Assembly (NCBI RefSeq): GCF_001653135.1
Contig: NZ_BDDS01000012.1
Location: forward strand, 1-64,000
DNA from: Pseudoalteromonas neustonica
Lineage (GTDB): Bacteria > Pseudomonadota > Gammaproteobacteria > Enterobacterales > Alteromonadaceae
DNA length: 64,000 nucleotides
Direction of reading: 5' to 3'
Both the position numbers and the translations under genes were made by a program. The notes under the pieces were generated by a model. It was not told where the DNA came from and made no database searches. It saw nothing but the letters and a program-made list of their open reading frames with translations. Position 1 is the stretch's first letter. The number at the start of each line of letters is the position of its first letter. Of the stretch, positions 19,491 to 28,050 are shown piece by piece.

Positions 19491-20456
19491 TTATTTATTA
19501 TGGTGGGCTAGAGATACAGAATTCTCCCCATGGTGCACAAATATCAGGCCCACAACCACATGCTGGAACACAGCGCTCACGGCATGGTAATTCGGCAGCG
19601 GTTTGGCTTGAGTGAGTGTTTCACCCTCAACCACTTGAATACCAGTAACTGTACCGCTATTACTTGCAGTGATGGTGTATTGATAGTTACTTTTAATTTG
19701 TGTGAGCTGGTTTTGAATATCCGCTTGTTGGCGTTTAAGGCTATTTATACGCAGCGTGTATTGCTGCGGTACATTGGCAATACTAAAGTTAAGTTGACTT
19801 AACTGGTTTTCTTGCTGCATTAATAAACGCGCAAGGTTTTGTTTTTCTTGTTTGGCATCTAGCAGGGCTTGCTGTTGTTGCTCGCGCTCAATGTTTGATA
19901 AAAAGCCATTTTTATTAAGTTGATTAAGGTTGCTCTGCTGGCGGTTAAGTAGTGCTAACTTTTCATCGGTAAGTTTTAGCTGGCTTTGTAATGCAGCTTG
20001 TTCATTAGTCAGTGCACGTTTTTGCGCTTGCAAGTTTAGTGACTCTTGCTTTTGTAAGGTATGATTTTGTGTGATTTCGTCATTAAGCAGCTGTATTTGC
20101 ATACTTAGCTGCTCAACAAGCTGGGTACTTAAGGCAACCCCTTGGCTATTATTTTGCTGCACAATAATGGTCGCTAATGGCTGACCTTTTATAACGGCAT
20201 CACCCTCTTGTACAAATAGCTGCTCAATCATGCCGCCTTGGTTAGCAAAACTTTGGATCACCCCTTTGTTGGGCATTAAAAAACCGCGCACAGTTTCTTT
20301 ACGAGAGTATTCAGCAGTGAATAAGAAGGTAATAACTGCGATAGCCACACAAGCCAGAATAAACACAGTTAATTTTATTGATAAAGGTTGTGCGAGGGTA
20401 ATAGCCCCCGTCAAACGCTCACTTTGCTGAGCGACAGCTTCCTTTCTAAACAACAT
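19491..20456 (-). CDS. HlyD-family adaptor, 3' end lost and fused to peptide-gene remnant
   Basis: 321 residues. One span at about 27-48, a biotinyl-lipoyl half-motif (MIEQLFVQEGDAVIKGQPLA) at about 75-95, a long Gln-rich coiled coil at about 115-255, then the second lipoyl half GTVTGIQVVEGETLTQAK. The usual C-terminal beta-barrel is missing: after about residue 285 the frame enters the Cys-rich peptide remnant out of frame and ends in HHNK. The family is normally about 400 residues, so it is likely non-functional. It lies between the M50 protease and the hydrolase. Confidence 0.85.
   Translation of the reverse strand: MLFRKEAVAQQSERLTGAITLAQPLSIKLTVFILACVAIAVITFLFTAEYSRKETVRGFLMPNKGVIQSFANQGGMIEQLFVQEGDAVIKGQPLATIIVQQNNSQGVALSTQLVEQLSMQIQLLNDEITQNHTLQKQESLNLQAQKRALTNEQAALQSQLKLTDEKLALLNRQQSNLNQLNKNGFLSNIEREQQQQALLDAKQEKQNLARLLMQQENQLSQLNFSIANVPQQYTLRINSLKRQQADIQNQLTQIKSNYQYTITASNSGTVTGIQVVEGETLTQAKPLPNYHAVSAVFQHVVVGLIFVHHGENSVSLAHHNK
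19498..19601 (-). pseudogene. Second Cys-rich core peptide remnant, without leader
   Basis: Read one frame away from the HlyD gene, the sequence gives AAELPCRERCVPACGCGP followed by DICAPWGEFCISSPP and a TAA at 19498-19500. It has six cysteines spaced almost as in the copy at 17902-18113. DNA similarity between the copies starts sharply at CGCTGCCGAATTACC and runs through the 3' flank to about 19450. Start codon and leader are gone, replaced by HlyD sequence. Confidence 0.78.
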
Positions 20457-20582
20457 CCCTGAACAACCCCCAAATAAACACTAATATAGGGACAATACAT
20501 ATTAAGTTACAAAAAAGCAACAACTCCAGTACAAAAAAACAGCACGACGAACAAATATCAAGCTAGCATGCTGTTGTTATTG

Positions 20583-21599
20583 CTAACTCGATAAAATCTT
20601 CATCGGCAGGCTTAAAATCGGATTTTCTGAATCAGCAAAATGCATCATCACCGCGACGTGTCCTGCAACGACGAGTGCATACATTACTGCTGAAAAGCCT
20701 TGGCCATATTTATCTAGCGGTACTAGGTGTGAGAAGTGACGACCGCGCCATTCAAAGGCAATTTCCAGTGCACCGATAAATAAGAAAAACACGAGTAACA
20801 TTAAGCCAAAGGTATAGCTTATCCACAATCCAAATAACACTCCTAAAATACATATACTCAAACCTACCCATGAGCGCATTGAAAAGCTTATGCTTTTTAG
20901 CACATGACCACCGTCTAGCGGAAGAATGGGCAATAAGTTAAATAAGTTAAGTAATGCGCTGAGCACCGCGACACCTGCGAAAATTTCCATCTCAGTGGCG
21001 TAATAAAGCACTACACCCAATACAGAGGTGATCAAACCAAACGCGGGCCCCATAAGTGAGATAACTACATCTTGCCAGCGGGTGGTAATTTTATCATCAG
21101 AGACGGCAAGCCCCCCGACAAATGGAATCAAGTAAATCCCTTTGGTTTTAATACCAAAATACTGCATAGCTCTAACATGACCGTATTCGTGGATCACCAA
21201 GCACGCTATTAACATTAAAGCGAACTCAAACGTAAATAGCCAGGCATAACCTGCAACTGATGCGCCGGCTAGTGCTACTTTAACCACTTTTGCACTTTTA
21301 AAAATTTTAAAACCTAACGCAAACAGTCCAAATAAACCTTGCTTTGGTTTAGTTTTTTCCATTGGGGGAAGTGTCAATTGCTTTGCAAGCTCGCCGTCTA
21401 TATACAATACCAAGCTGTTATCGAGTACTGCACTAGTATCTAAACCAATTACTTGGCCATTAGACTTAAATTCAAAATAATTTTCACGTGTATTATCAAA
21501 CCCTATAGCTTGTTGCTCTTGAAATATTTGGACAATTTTTTGCCCTACTAAAACCAAACTATAATCTTGTTCAGCAAGGGTTAGTTGTATTCGAATCAT
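20583..21599 (-). CDS. M50 (site-2-type) membrane metalloprotease
   Basis: 338 residues from the ATG at 21599. An N-terminal soluble part of about 85 residues is followed by about six spans. The zinc motif HEYGH (in CLVIHEYGHVRAMQYFG) lies at about residue 140 and the third-ligand motif LPILPLDGGHVL at about 235. Site-2-type proteases cut within the membrane. M50 proteins accompany HlyD in several peptide-export loci. It heads the minus-strand block with HlyD 126 bp downstream and is divergent from the EAL regulator. Substrate unknown. Confidence 0.85.
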   Translation of the reverse strand: MIRIQLTLAEQDYSLVLVGQKIVQIFQEQQAIGFDNTRENYFEFKSNGQVIGLDTSAVLDNSLVLYIDGELAKQLTLPPMEKTKPKQGLFGLFALGFKIFKSAKVVKVALAGASVAGYAWLFTFEFALMLIACLVIHEYGHVRAMQYFGIKTKGIYLIPFVGGLAVSDDKITTRWQDVVISLMGPAFGLITSVLGVVLYYATEMEIFAGVAVLSALLNLFNLLPILPLDGGHVLKSISFSMRSWVGLSICILGVLFGLWISYTFGLMLLVFFLFIGALEIAFEWRGRHFSHLVPLDKYGQGFSAVMYALVVAGHVAVMMHFADSENPILSLPMKILSS

Positions 21600-21743
21600 C
21601 GTATTCACAGCCTTAAAAATATTACGTCAAGTATACCTATTTTTTTTCGACTATTCGGGTATTTATTTTAGTCGTTATGCTGACACCTAATACTTTATCT
21701 ACTACTTTTAAATTATAAATAAGTTTTTTTTCAAGGAGCGAAC

Positions 21744-22958
21744 ATGACTAAAACAGCCCGCTGTATACTTGTTGTTGATGACTCAAAAGCAATTTTAGTC
21801 GTGATGCAAGCCATTTTAAATGAACTAGATGTTCCACATATAACTACATGTTTAGATGCCCAAGAAGCACTTGAAAAAGTGAAGAAATCACCATTACTGT
21901 ATGATGCTGTTTTTACAGACCTCAACATGCCTAATATGGATGGTATGGAGCTTATTCGCCACTTAGGTGATATTCATTACCCCGGCGCCATTGTTATTAT
22001 TTCAGAAATGGCACCAAAAGTGATTGATTTAGCAGCCGACTTAGCCCGTAAAAGTAATGCTCATTTAATCGGTAATATTGCTAAACCCGTGCAATTAACA
22101 CAAGTGCATCAGTTACTGCAAAAATTAGAACATTTAGCGTGTCATACCGAAAAACCTTCTGAGCCTATATCTGAACACCAACTCCTACACGCTATTAGTC
22201 ATAATGAAATTACCCCGTTTTATCAACCAAAAGTAAGTAGGGCAACCAACAAGGTAGAAAGTATAGAAGTGCTCGCCCGCATCATAACCCCGCAAGGCAC
22301 TGTATTTTTACCTGATCGCTTTATTTGCGTGGCCGAACATTTAGATTTAATTAATCTTATTACTTTTCAGCTTTTTGAAAAGGCAACCAATGACTTTATC
22401 GATATAAAGAAAAATCTAGGTTACAACCTAAAACTGGCATTTAACTTATCGCCATGCCAGCTAGAAGATTTAAGCTGCCCTGATAAATTGGCACTTATAT
22501 TAAAACTTAACAACCTCAAGCCAAGTGAAATTATTTTAGAAATAACAGAACAACATGCTTTATGTAGCTCTGCTCAACTTGAAACATTAAACCGTTTGAG
22601 AATACGTGGGTTCGATATCTCTCTTGATGATTTTGGTGTTGGCTTTACCAACATAAATCAACTCAAAACACTCCCATTCACAGAAGTAAAAATAGATCGC
22701 ACTTTAATAAGCCACATTGAAACAGATCAATTTTCACAGGTGATTGTTAGCAGCCTAGTTAACATTGCGACGCAAGGAGATCTCACTATCGTTGCCGAAG
22801 GTATAGAGCGCGTTGAAGAGCTTGAGTACCTAGACCGCTTTAAAGAACATATTTTAATGCAAGGCTTTCTAATTTGCCGCCCTAAAGGAAAAATAGAGCT
22901 TACCCGATGGGCCAAGTCTTGGTTGCATATGGTTAGTGCCAGTAAAACCAGACGCTAG
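21744..22958 (+). CDS. Response regulator with EAL (c-di-GMP phosphodiesterase) domain
   Basis: 404 residues with a CAAGGAGCG site before the ATG. The receiver (5-125) has LVVDDSK and the phosphoacceptor in AVFTDLNMPNMDG. The EAL domain (155-390) reads EVLAR for the EAL signature, then NLSP, EITEQ, LDDFGVGFTN, KIDRTL, AEGIE and QGFLICRP, so the metal and substrate ligands appear present. It probably hydrolyses c-di-GMP under phosphorylation control. No kinase is adjacent. Its 3' end overlaps the next gene by 4 bp (convergent). Confidence 0.92.
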   Translation: MTKTARCILVVDDSKAILVVMQAILNELDVPHITTCLDAQEALEKVKKSPLLYDAVFTDLNMPNMDGMELIRHLGDIHYPGAIVIISEMAPKVIDLAADLARKSNAHLIGNIAKPVQLTQVHQLLQKLEHLACHTEKPSEPISEHQLLHAISHNEITPFYQPKVSRATNKVESIEVLARIITPQGTVFLPDRFICVAEHLDLINLITFQLFEKATNDFIDIKKNLGYNLKLAFNLSPCQLEDLSCPDKLALILKLNNLKPSEIILEITEQHALCSSAQLETLNRLRIRGFDISLDDFGVGFTNINQLKTLPFTEVKIDRTLISHIETDQFSQVIVSSLVNIATQGDLTIVAEGIERVEELEYLDRFKEHILMQGFLICRPKGKIELTRWAKSWLHMVSASKTRR

Positions 22959-24031
22959 TTGTCGCCTCGGCCATGCTTGTCTTCTTCACTTAGTAATTTA
23001 TCATTACTGGCTAATCGTTGTTGCCAACGTTGTTTGGCAACCATTTGCATATTCACTGACTGATCATGCTCATCAATAATATCAAGACCCATTAAAGCTT
23101 CTATCATATCTTCAAGCGTCACTATCCCCTGCACATCTCCGTACTCATCAATAACAAGACAAATATGCGTACGTTCGGCTAATAGTGTATGTAATAAAGT
23201 CGGTACATAGAGAGTTTCTGGAACAGTGTAAATTGGTTTAACCAGCTTACTTATTTTGTATTCTTTATCTAGGCGATGATATGCCAACATAATGTCATTT
23301 TTATGCACAAAGCCAATAATGTCATCAGTGTTTTTATCGTAAACCAATACACGTGAAAAAGAAGCGGCTCCATGCTCTGCTAAGTACTGATCGACAGTTA
23401 AATCTTTATGTACCTTAAATAAAACCGTTCTCGGAGTTATTAACGAGTCAAGTTTGGTGTGTCTAAAATGCAATAAACTGCGGATAATCTCAGACTCTTC
23501 TTTGTGCAATGCTCCTGATTCAGTGCCTATATCTGCCATAGCTTCAATTTCTTGGCGAATATAAAAGGCTTCATCGTAATTGCGGCCAAGTATATTTGTT
23601 AATTTATCAGCAAACCAAACAAAAGGTTTTAATACAATAACCAAATACCTTAACGATGCGGTAACGATAGGCGTTAAAGCACGCCAATAATTTGCGCCAA
23701 GTGTTTTGGGAATAATCTCTGAAAGCACCAATACTAGCAATGTCATAATTGCAGATGCAATGCCTACTGCTGTATCTGAAAAAACCACGGCAGCTTGCGC
23801 GCCCACACCCGCAGCACCAGCAGTATGCGCTACCGTATTAAGGGTTAAGATAGCCGCTAACGGCTGATCAACATTTTTCTTTAGCTTTTCTAACTGTTTA
23901 GCTAACTTTGGTGTTTGTTTGCGTAGCACTGCCACATAACTAGGCGTTATGCTTAATAACACAGCCTCCATAATCGAGCATAAAAAAGAAATTGTAATCG
24001 CCGTTATCATGTAAACGATCAATAATGTCAC
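22955..24031 (-). CDS. CNNM/DUF21-CBS membrane protein (CorB/HlyC type)
   Basis: 358 residues. The DUF21 membrane domain (1-170, about four spans) is followed by a CBS pair (about 195-320) with LITPRTVLFKV and LVIDEYGDVQGIVTLEDMIE. Relatives take part in magnesium or cobalt transport. It lacks the C-terminal CorC/HlyC domain of longer members. The transported ion cannot be read from the sequence. Confidence 0.9.
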   Translation of the reverse strand: MTLLIVYMITAITISFLCSIMEAVLLSITPSYVAVLRKQTPKLAKQLEKLKKNVDQPLAAILTLNTVAHTAGAAGVGAQAAVVFSDTAVGIASAIMTLLVLVLSEIIPKTLGANYWRALTPIVTASLRYLVIVLKPFVWFADKLTNILGRNYDEAFYIRQEIEAMADIGTESGALHKEESEIIRSLLHFRHTKLDSLITPRTVLFKVHKDLTVDQYLAEHGAASFSRVLVYDKNTDDIIGFVHKNDIMLAYHRLDKEYKISKLVKPIYTVPETLYVPTLLHTLLAERTHICLVIDEYGDVQGIVTLEDMIEALMGLDIIDEHDQSVNMQMVAKQRWQQRLASNDKLLSEEDKHGRGDN

Positions 24032-24346
24032 TGTTATTCCTTAGCTATTTAATTAGATACACCCAGACTACAGAGTTTAGCGTTTCAAAAGTTTTAATAT
24101 CAAAGTGTTACTTTGCAAGAGTAGCAATCTCTTTTAAAAAGTAGCAACGCAAAGAATAAGCCCCTGTAAAACGCCAAAACGGTTAATTAAAACCTGCATT
24201 TTGAGGTGGTTTGAGTATACACCTTAACAACTGTCAGTATTAACCTCAAACTTTCTACTAAAGGAAGATAAAATCCATCGCAGAGCGCTTTTTGGCGCCA
24301 CTTTCACATGTTATATTAAATTAAATTACCCACTTCAGGCTCAACT
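24032..24346. other. Divergent intergenic region
   Basis: This 315-bp gap lies between the CNNM gene and the S9 peptidase. It must contain both promoters. I see no small gene, RNA or strong hairpin in it, only AT-rich sequence with a loose pair of GTAGCAA direct repeats near 24120-24150. Confidence 0.5.
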
Positions 24347-26842
24347 ATGAACCCTAGATCCATTTGGCTCGGTAAAAAACCAAGCCTTAAAACGACACTC
24401 GCCGTTTTAACGTTAAGCACTTTTAGCAGCTCACTATTTGCTGCACCTTTAAATAAAGCGGATATAAAATTTATTGGCCCTATTGCCGCTGATATGCAAT
24501 TGAAACCATATCAAACAGAGCATCAAGATGCGATTATTAACAACCTTTTGCCTAGCCTTCAACAACCAAAAAAAAGCATCACAGTCTTTGGTGAAAAACT
24601 AAAATGGCAGTCGTTTGATAGCGTAAATGCATTAACATTAGGTGGCTTACAAGCATTAAAGCTAACCGCTAGCGCTGAACGCTTTACACAAGGCACTCTG
24701 ACAATTAAAGGGATAGAAAAAGCACAGCTTTTCATCAATTCAGAGAAGCAAACTCCCACAAAAGATGTGTATGAGCTGGCATTAAGCCAAGGTGATCATC
24801 AAATTGTAATAATCGCAGAGCAAGTTGCTAACTGGAATGATGTAGAATTTGATTTTACAGCGAAAACAGATACCCACACACTGACTTTTAGCAGTAAAGA
24901 ACAACATGGCTTATCTGCTAAACAGTTATTTGATGCACCAACAGTAAGTGCATTATCGCTATCACCTGACGCCAAGCAGCACTTAGTGTCTACGCGGCAC
25001 TACCAGGACAGCACCGGTAACACTGCAAACACGGTGACTGAACTAAAAGATGATGACAACCGAACAATTTACCGCTTTGAATCTGGCCAGCCTAGTAATG
25101 TAATTTGGAGCCCAGACAATAACTACATAGTGTATTTATTAGAGGGTAAATTAAAGCAGTTAAACCGTAAAACCCTAAGCCTAAGAGTGATCGCTGAAAA
25201 TTTAGATGGCGCTGGCGGATTTTCGTACTTTGACAACACAAGCTTAATTTTCAACTGGTCAAAATCACCTACTGCGGATAGTAGCCTGACAAAACACTAT
25301 AAAGGCTTACAAGATCGTTGGTCATATGCGCGTATTACATCACAAGTTTACTTATTAGATATTAATACTGGGCTAAGTAAAATATTAAGCCAAGGACCTC
25401 TAAGTCACAGCATTGAAGACTTTAATAGCAAACGCGGCACAGTATTACTTAGTCGCGGCACACAACCAATGCTTGCAACAACTCACCCAACCACAGAGCT
25501 AATCGAACTTAATATCGCCAACGGTAAAAGTGAAGTTATTGGCCTATTTAATATTTTTAACCAAGCCAAATACAGCAATAACGATATTTATGTTACTGCT
25601 GGGCCTGATTTTAAAAATGGCTTAGGTCGGAATTTACCTGAAGACATGCTCTCAAACAATTACGATGGGCAACTTTATTTATTAACCGATAATGGTAAAA
25701 AAGCATCTGCATTAAGCCGTAATTTTGATCCAGCAATTGGTCAACTTGAAGTACTAAATAATGGCGATGCAATCGTTAAAGTTACCGATCAAGATACTAT
25801 CGCTTTGTATCTTTACGATAAAAGTAAACAGCGCTTTAACAAGTTAAAAACTGGCTTTGATGTAGTTGAGCAATTTAGTTACTCAAACAACCGTAGCCCT
25901 GCTATTTTAGTTAGCGGTTCTAACGCATCATCACCACAACAATTAAAACAACTGAGTATAAATAAAAATAAAGCAAAAACGCTTTGGGATTCTAAACCAG
26001 AAGGTTATGCCAATACTGATATTGCCAGCCTAGACGAATTTAATTTCACCAACGCTGAAGGTGTTGAAATTAAAGGCCGTGTTTACTTACCAACTGACCT
26101 TGATAAAAACAAACAGTACCCTGCTCTCGTTTATTATTATGGTGGCACCTCTCCAGTTACGCGTGGCTTTACTGGACGATACCCTTTTAATCTATGGGCA
26201 GAGCATGGTTATGTTGTATATGTAGTGCAACCGACAGGTGCAACTGGGTTCGGTCAAGAGTTTTCAGCTAAGCATGTGAATGCATGGGGGCAATATACTG
26301 CTGATGATATTATGCAAGGCACGCAAGCGTTGCTAAAACAATACCCATTTATTGATAAAAACCGATTAGGTAATTTAGGCGCCTCGTATGGTGGTTTTAT
26401 GACTATGTTGTTAGCGACCAAAACAGATATGTTTAGCGCATCCATTGCCCATGCAGGTATCTCTAATATTACATCGTATTGGGGCCAAGGTTGGTGGGGG
26501 TATTTATATTCAGGTGAAGCATCTAAAAATAGCTACCCGTGGAATAATGCCACGCTTTATAGTGATCATAGCCCAGTATTTCATGCTGATAAAGTAACCA
26601 CACCGTTATTACTTTTACATGGAGATTCTGATACCAATGTACCTGTAGGTGAAAGTCACAATATGTACACAGCTCTTAAGCTGCTTGGTAAAGATGTTGA
26701 TCTTATTGAATACAAAGGCGCAGATCATCAAATATTCGCCCGTGATCAACGCTTTGATTGGTGGAGTACCAAACTTGCGTATTTTGACCAGCATCTAAAA
26801 AATGAACCACAGTGGTGGCAATATTTATACCCTAAAAAATAA
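24347..26842 (+). CDS. Secreted S9-family peptidase (DPP IV/prolyl oligopeptidase-like)
   Basis: 831 residues with a signal peptide (cleavage near SSLFA|AP). A long beta-propeller region spans about 190-570, and the catalytic alpha/beta hydrolase domain about 575-831. Triad: Ser680 in GASYGGFM, an Asp at about 762 in HGDSDTNVP, His794 in GADHQIF. Such enzymes release dipeptides or cleave small peptides after proline. A marine heterotroph would use it for peptide nutrition. It stands alone and is followed by a strong hairpin. Confidence 0.92.
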   Translation: MNPRSIWLGKKPSLKTTLAVLTLSTFSSSLFAAPLNKADIKFIGPIAADMQLKPYQTEHQDAIINNLLPSLQQPKKSITVFGEKLKWQSFDSVNALTLGGLQALKLTASAERFTQGTLTIKGIEKAQLFINSEKQTPTKDVYELALSQGDHQIVIIAEQVANWNDVEFDFTAKTDTHTLTFSSKEQHGLSAKQLFDAPTVSALSLSPDAKQHLVSTRHYQDSTGNTANTVTELKDDDNRTIYRFESGQPSNVIWSPDNNYIVYLLEGKLKQLNRKTLSLRVIAENLDGAGGFSYFDNTSLIFNWSKSPTADSSLTKHYKGLQDRWSYARITSQVYLLDINTGLSKILSQGPLSHSIEDFNSKRGTVLLSRGTQPMLATTHPTTELIELNIANGKSEVIGLFNIFNQAKYSNNDIYVTAGPDFKNGLGRNLPEDMLSNNYDGQLYLLTDNGKKASALSRNFDPAIGQLEVLNNGDAIVKVTDQDTIALYLYDKSKQRFNKLKTGFDVVEQFSYSNNRSPAILVSGSNASSPQQLKQLSINKNKAKTLWDSKPEGYANTDIASLDEFNFTNAEGVEIKGRVYLPTDLDKNKQYPALVYYYGGTSPVTRGFTGRYPFNLWAEHGYVVYVVQPTGATGFGQEFSAKHVNAWGQYTADDIMQGTQALLKQYPFIDKNRLGNLGASYGGFMTMLLATKTDMFSASIAHAGISNITSYWGQGWWGYLYSGEASKNSYPWNNATLYSDHSPVFHADKVTTPLLLLHGDSDTNVPVGESHNMYTALKLLGKDVDLIEYKGADHQIFARDQRFDWWSTKLAYFDQHLKNEPQWWQYLYPKK

Positions 26843-26858
26843 TTAACACTGTTTATGT

Positions 26859-26895
26859 TATCAACAGGTAAGGGTACCTCCCTTATCTGTTGATA
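26859..26895 (+). terminator. Long hairpin terminator after the S9 peptidase
   Basis: TATCAACAG-G-TAAGGG, a 5-nt loop (TACCT), then CCCTTA-T-CTGTTGATA. This is a 15-bp stem broken by one mismatch, followed by TTTACC. It lies 16 bp after the stop codon. Confidence 0.7.
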
Positions 26896-27002
26896 TTTAC
26901 CAAACAATGACATAAATAGTACAGAAATACTCAAGATCGCCCTTCTCACCTTTTACTAATGAGTGCTAACATAGAGCTATCATTAAAGGTAACTAAGATA
27001 CT

Positions 27003-27707
27003 ATGGCCATTCATGTTTTATTGGTTGAAGATGACGAACTATTAGTTAAGCGCATACTCAACCATTTTAAAGAGACTGAATTTCACATCGAGAACGATGC
27101 AACAGGTGCTGATGCCTTAGCCATTGTGCAATCGCGTGTAAATAACAAAACAGCTATTTCTTTAGCGATTGTCGATATAGTATTACCAAAACGTGATGGT
27201 TTACACCTAACAAAAGAATTAAACACCCTTACTGATATTGGCGTGATCATGCTATCTAGCCGTGACTCTCAGGCCGACCGTATTGCAGGCCTAGCACAAG
27301 GCGCAGATGATTATATTTGCAAACCCGTTGATTTATTAGAGCTTGAACTACGTATGCGCGCTTTATATAAGCGCCTCAAAGGTAATAATCATCATGACGA
27401 AAGCGAAGAGTTTATCGAATATGCTGATTTTAAATTACACCCCGATAACCGCACACTAATCACTGCTAGTGGTATTGAATCTAGACTCACTGAGGCCGAA
27501 CACAAAGTCCTTATTTGCTTGATTTCAAATGCTGGAAAAGCAACGTCTCGTGAAAAAATATCTGAAGAAATTGGCCAACCTGATTGGAGTCCAAACGACA
27601 GAACAGTGGATGTGCTAATTGGTCGCTTACGTAAAAAGCTCAGTGATGAAAAGGATCAAAAACGCATTGTTACCGTACGCGGCAAAGGCTACATGTTATC
27701 GATATAG
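27003..27707 (+). CDS. OmpR/PhoB-family response regulator
   Basis: 234 residues. The receiver (4-125) has VEDDELL, the phosphoacceptor in AIVDIVLPKRDG, the Ser in LSSRDS and the Lys in ICKPVD. A winged-helix DNA-binding domain (about 140-232) ends RTVDVLIGRLRKKL then RIVTVRGKGYML. AAGGT precedes the start. No sensor kinase lies on either side, so it is an orphan regulator and its signal is unknown. Confidence 0.9.
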   Translation: MAIHVLLVEDDELLVKRILNHFKETEFHIENDATGADALAIVQSRVNNKTAISLAIVDIVLPKRDGLHLTKELNTLTDIGVIMLSSRDSQADRIAGLAQGADDYICKPVDLLELELRMRALYKRLKGNNHHDESEEFIEYADFKLHPDNRTLITASGIESRLTEAEHKVLICLISNAGKATSREKISEEIGQPDWSPNDRTVDVLIGRLRKKLSDEKDQKRIVTVRGKGYMLSI

Positions 27708-28050
27708 TTTTTTATTGATTTTAATTCAATGGGCTAAAAGTAACAGCGTAGATATTCATCTCAACCTATTTCACCAAAAAATAGACACTTCCTGACCCTG
27801 TGCAACTTGATTAACTTGAGCTTCGATAAGAAATTATGGAATAAAGGGGAAGCTAAACTCTCGCCCCCTGTTCAGATCACTCAAGCAAGTGTGCAATGTA
27901 AAAATAAGGTGCACATTATATTCAAAGCATGCCTCCTAAAGGTGCCAACCATATTTATACATATTATTTTTAAGTAAAAACAATGAAATACATGAGGTTT
28001 TTATTCACTAATTCGTTTTATTTAGTGCAATTTAAACAAAAGGTGTAAAA
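27708..28050. other. Intergenic region upstream of the repeat-controlled gene
   Basis: 343 bp between the response regulator and the exported-protein gene. It presumably holds a promoter. It contains a GC-poor leader ending AAAAGGTGTAAAA as ribosome binding site for 28051. No gene, RNA or hairpin stands out. Confidence 0.5.
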
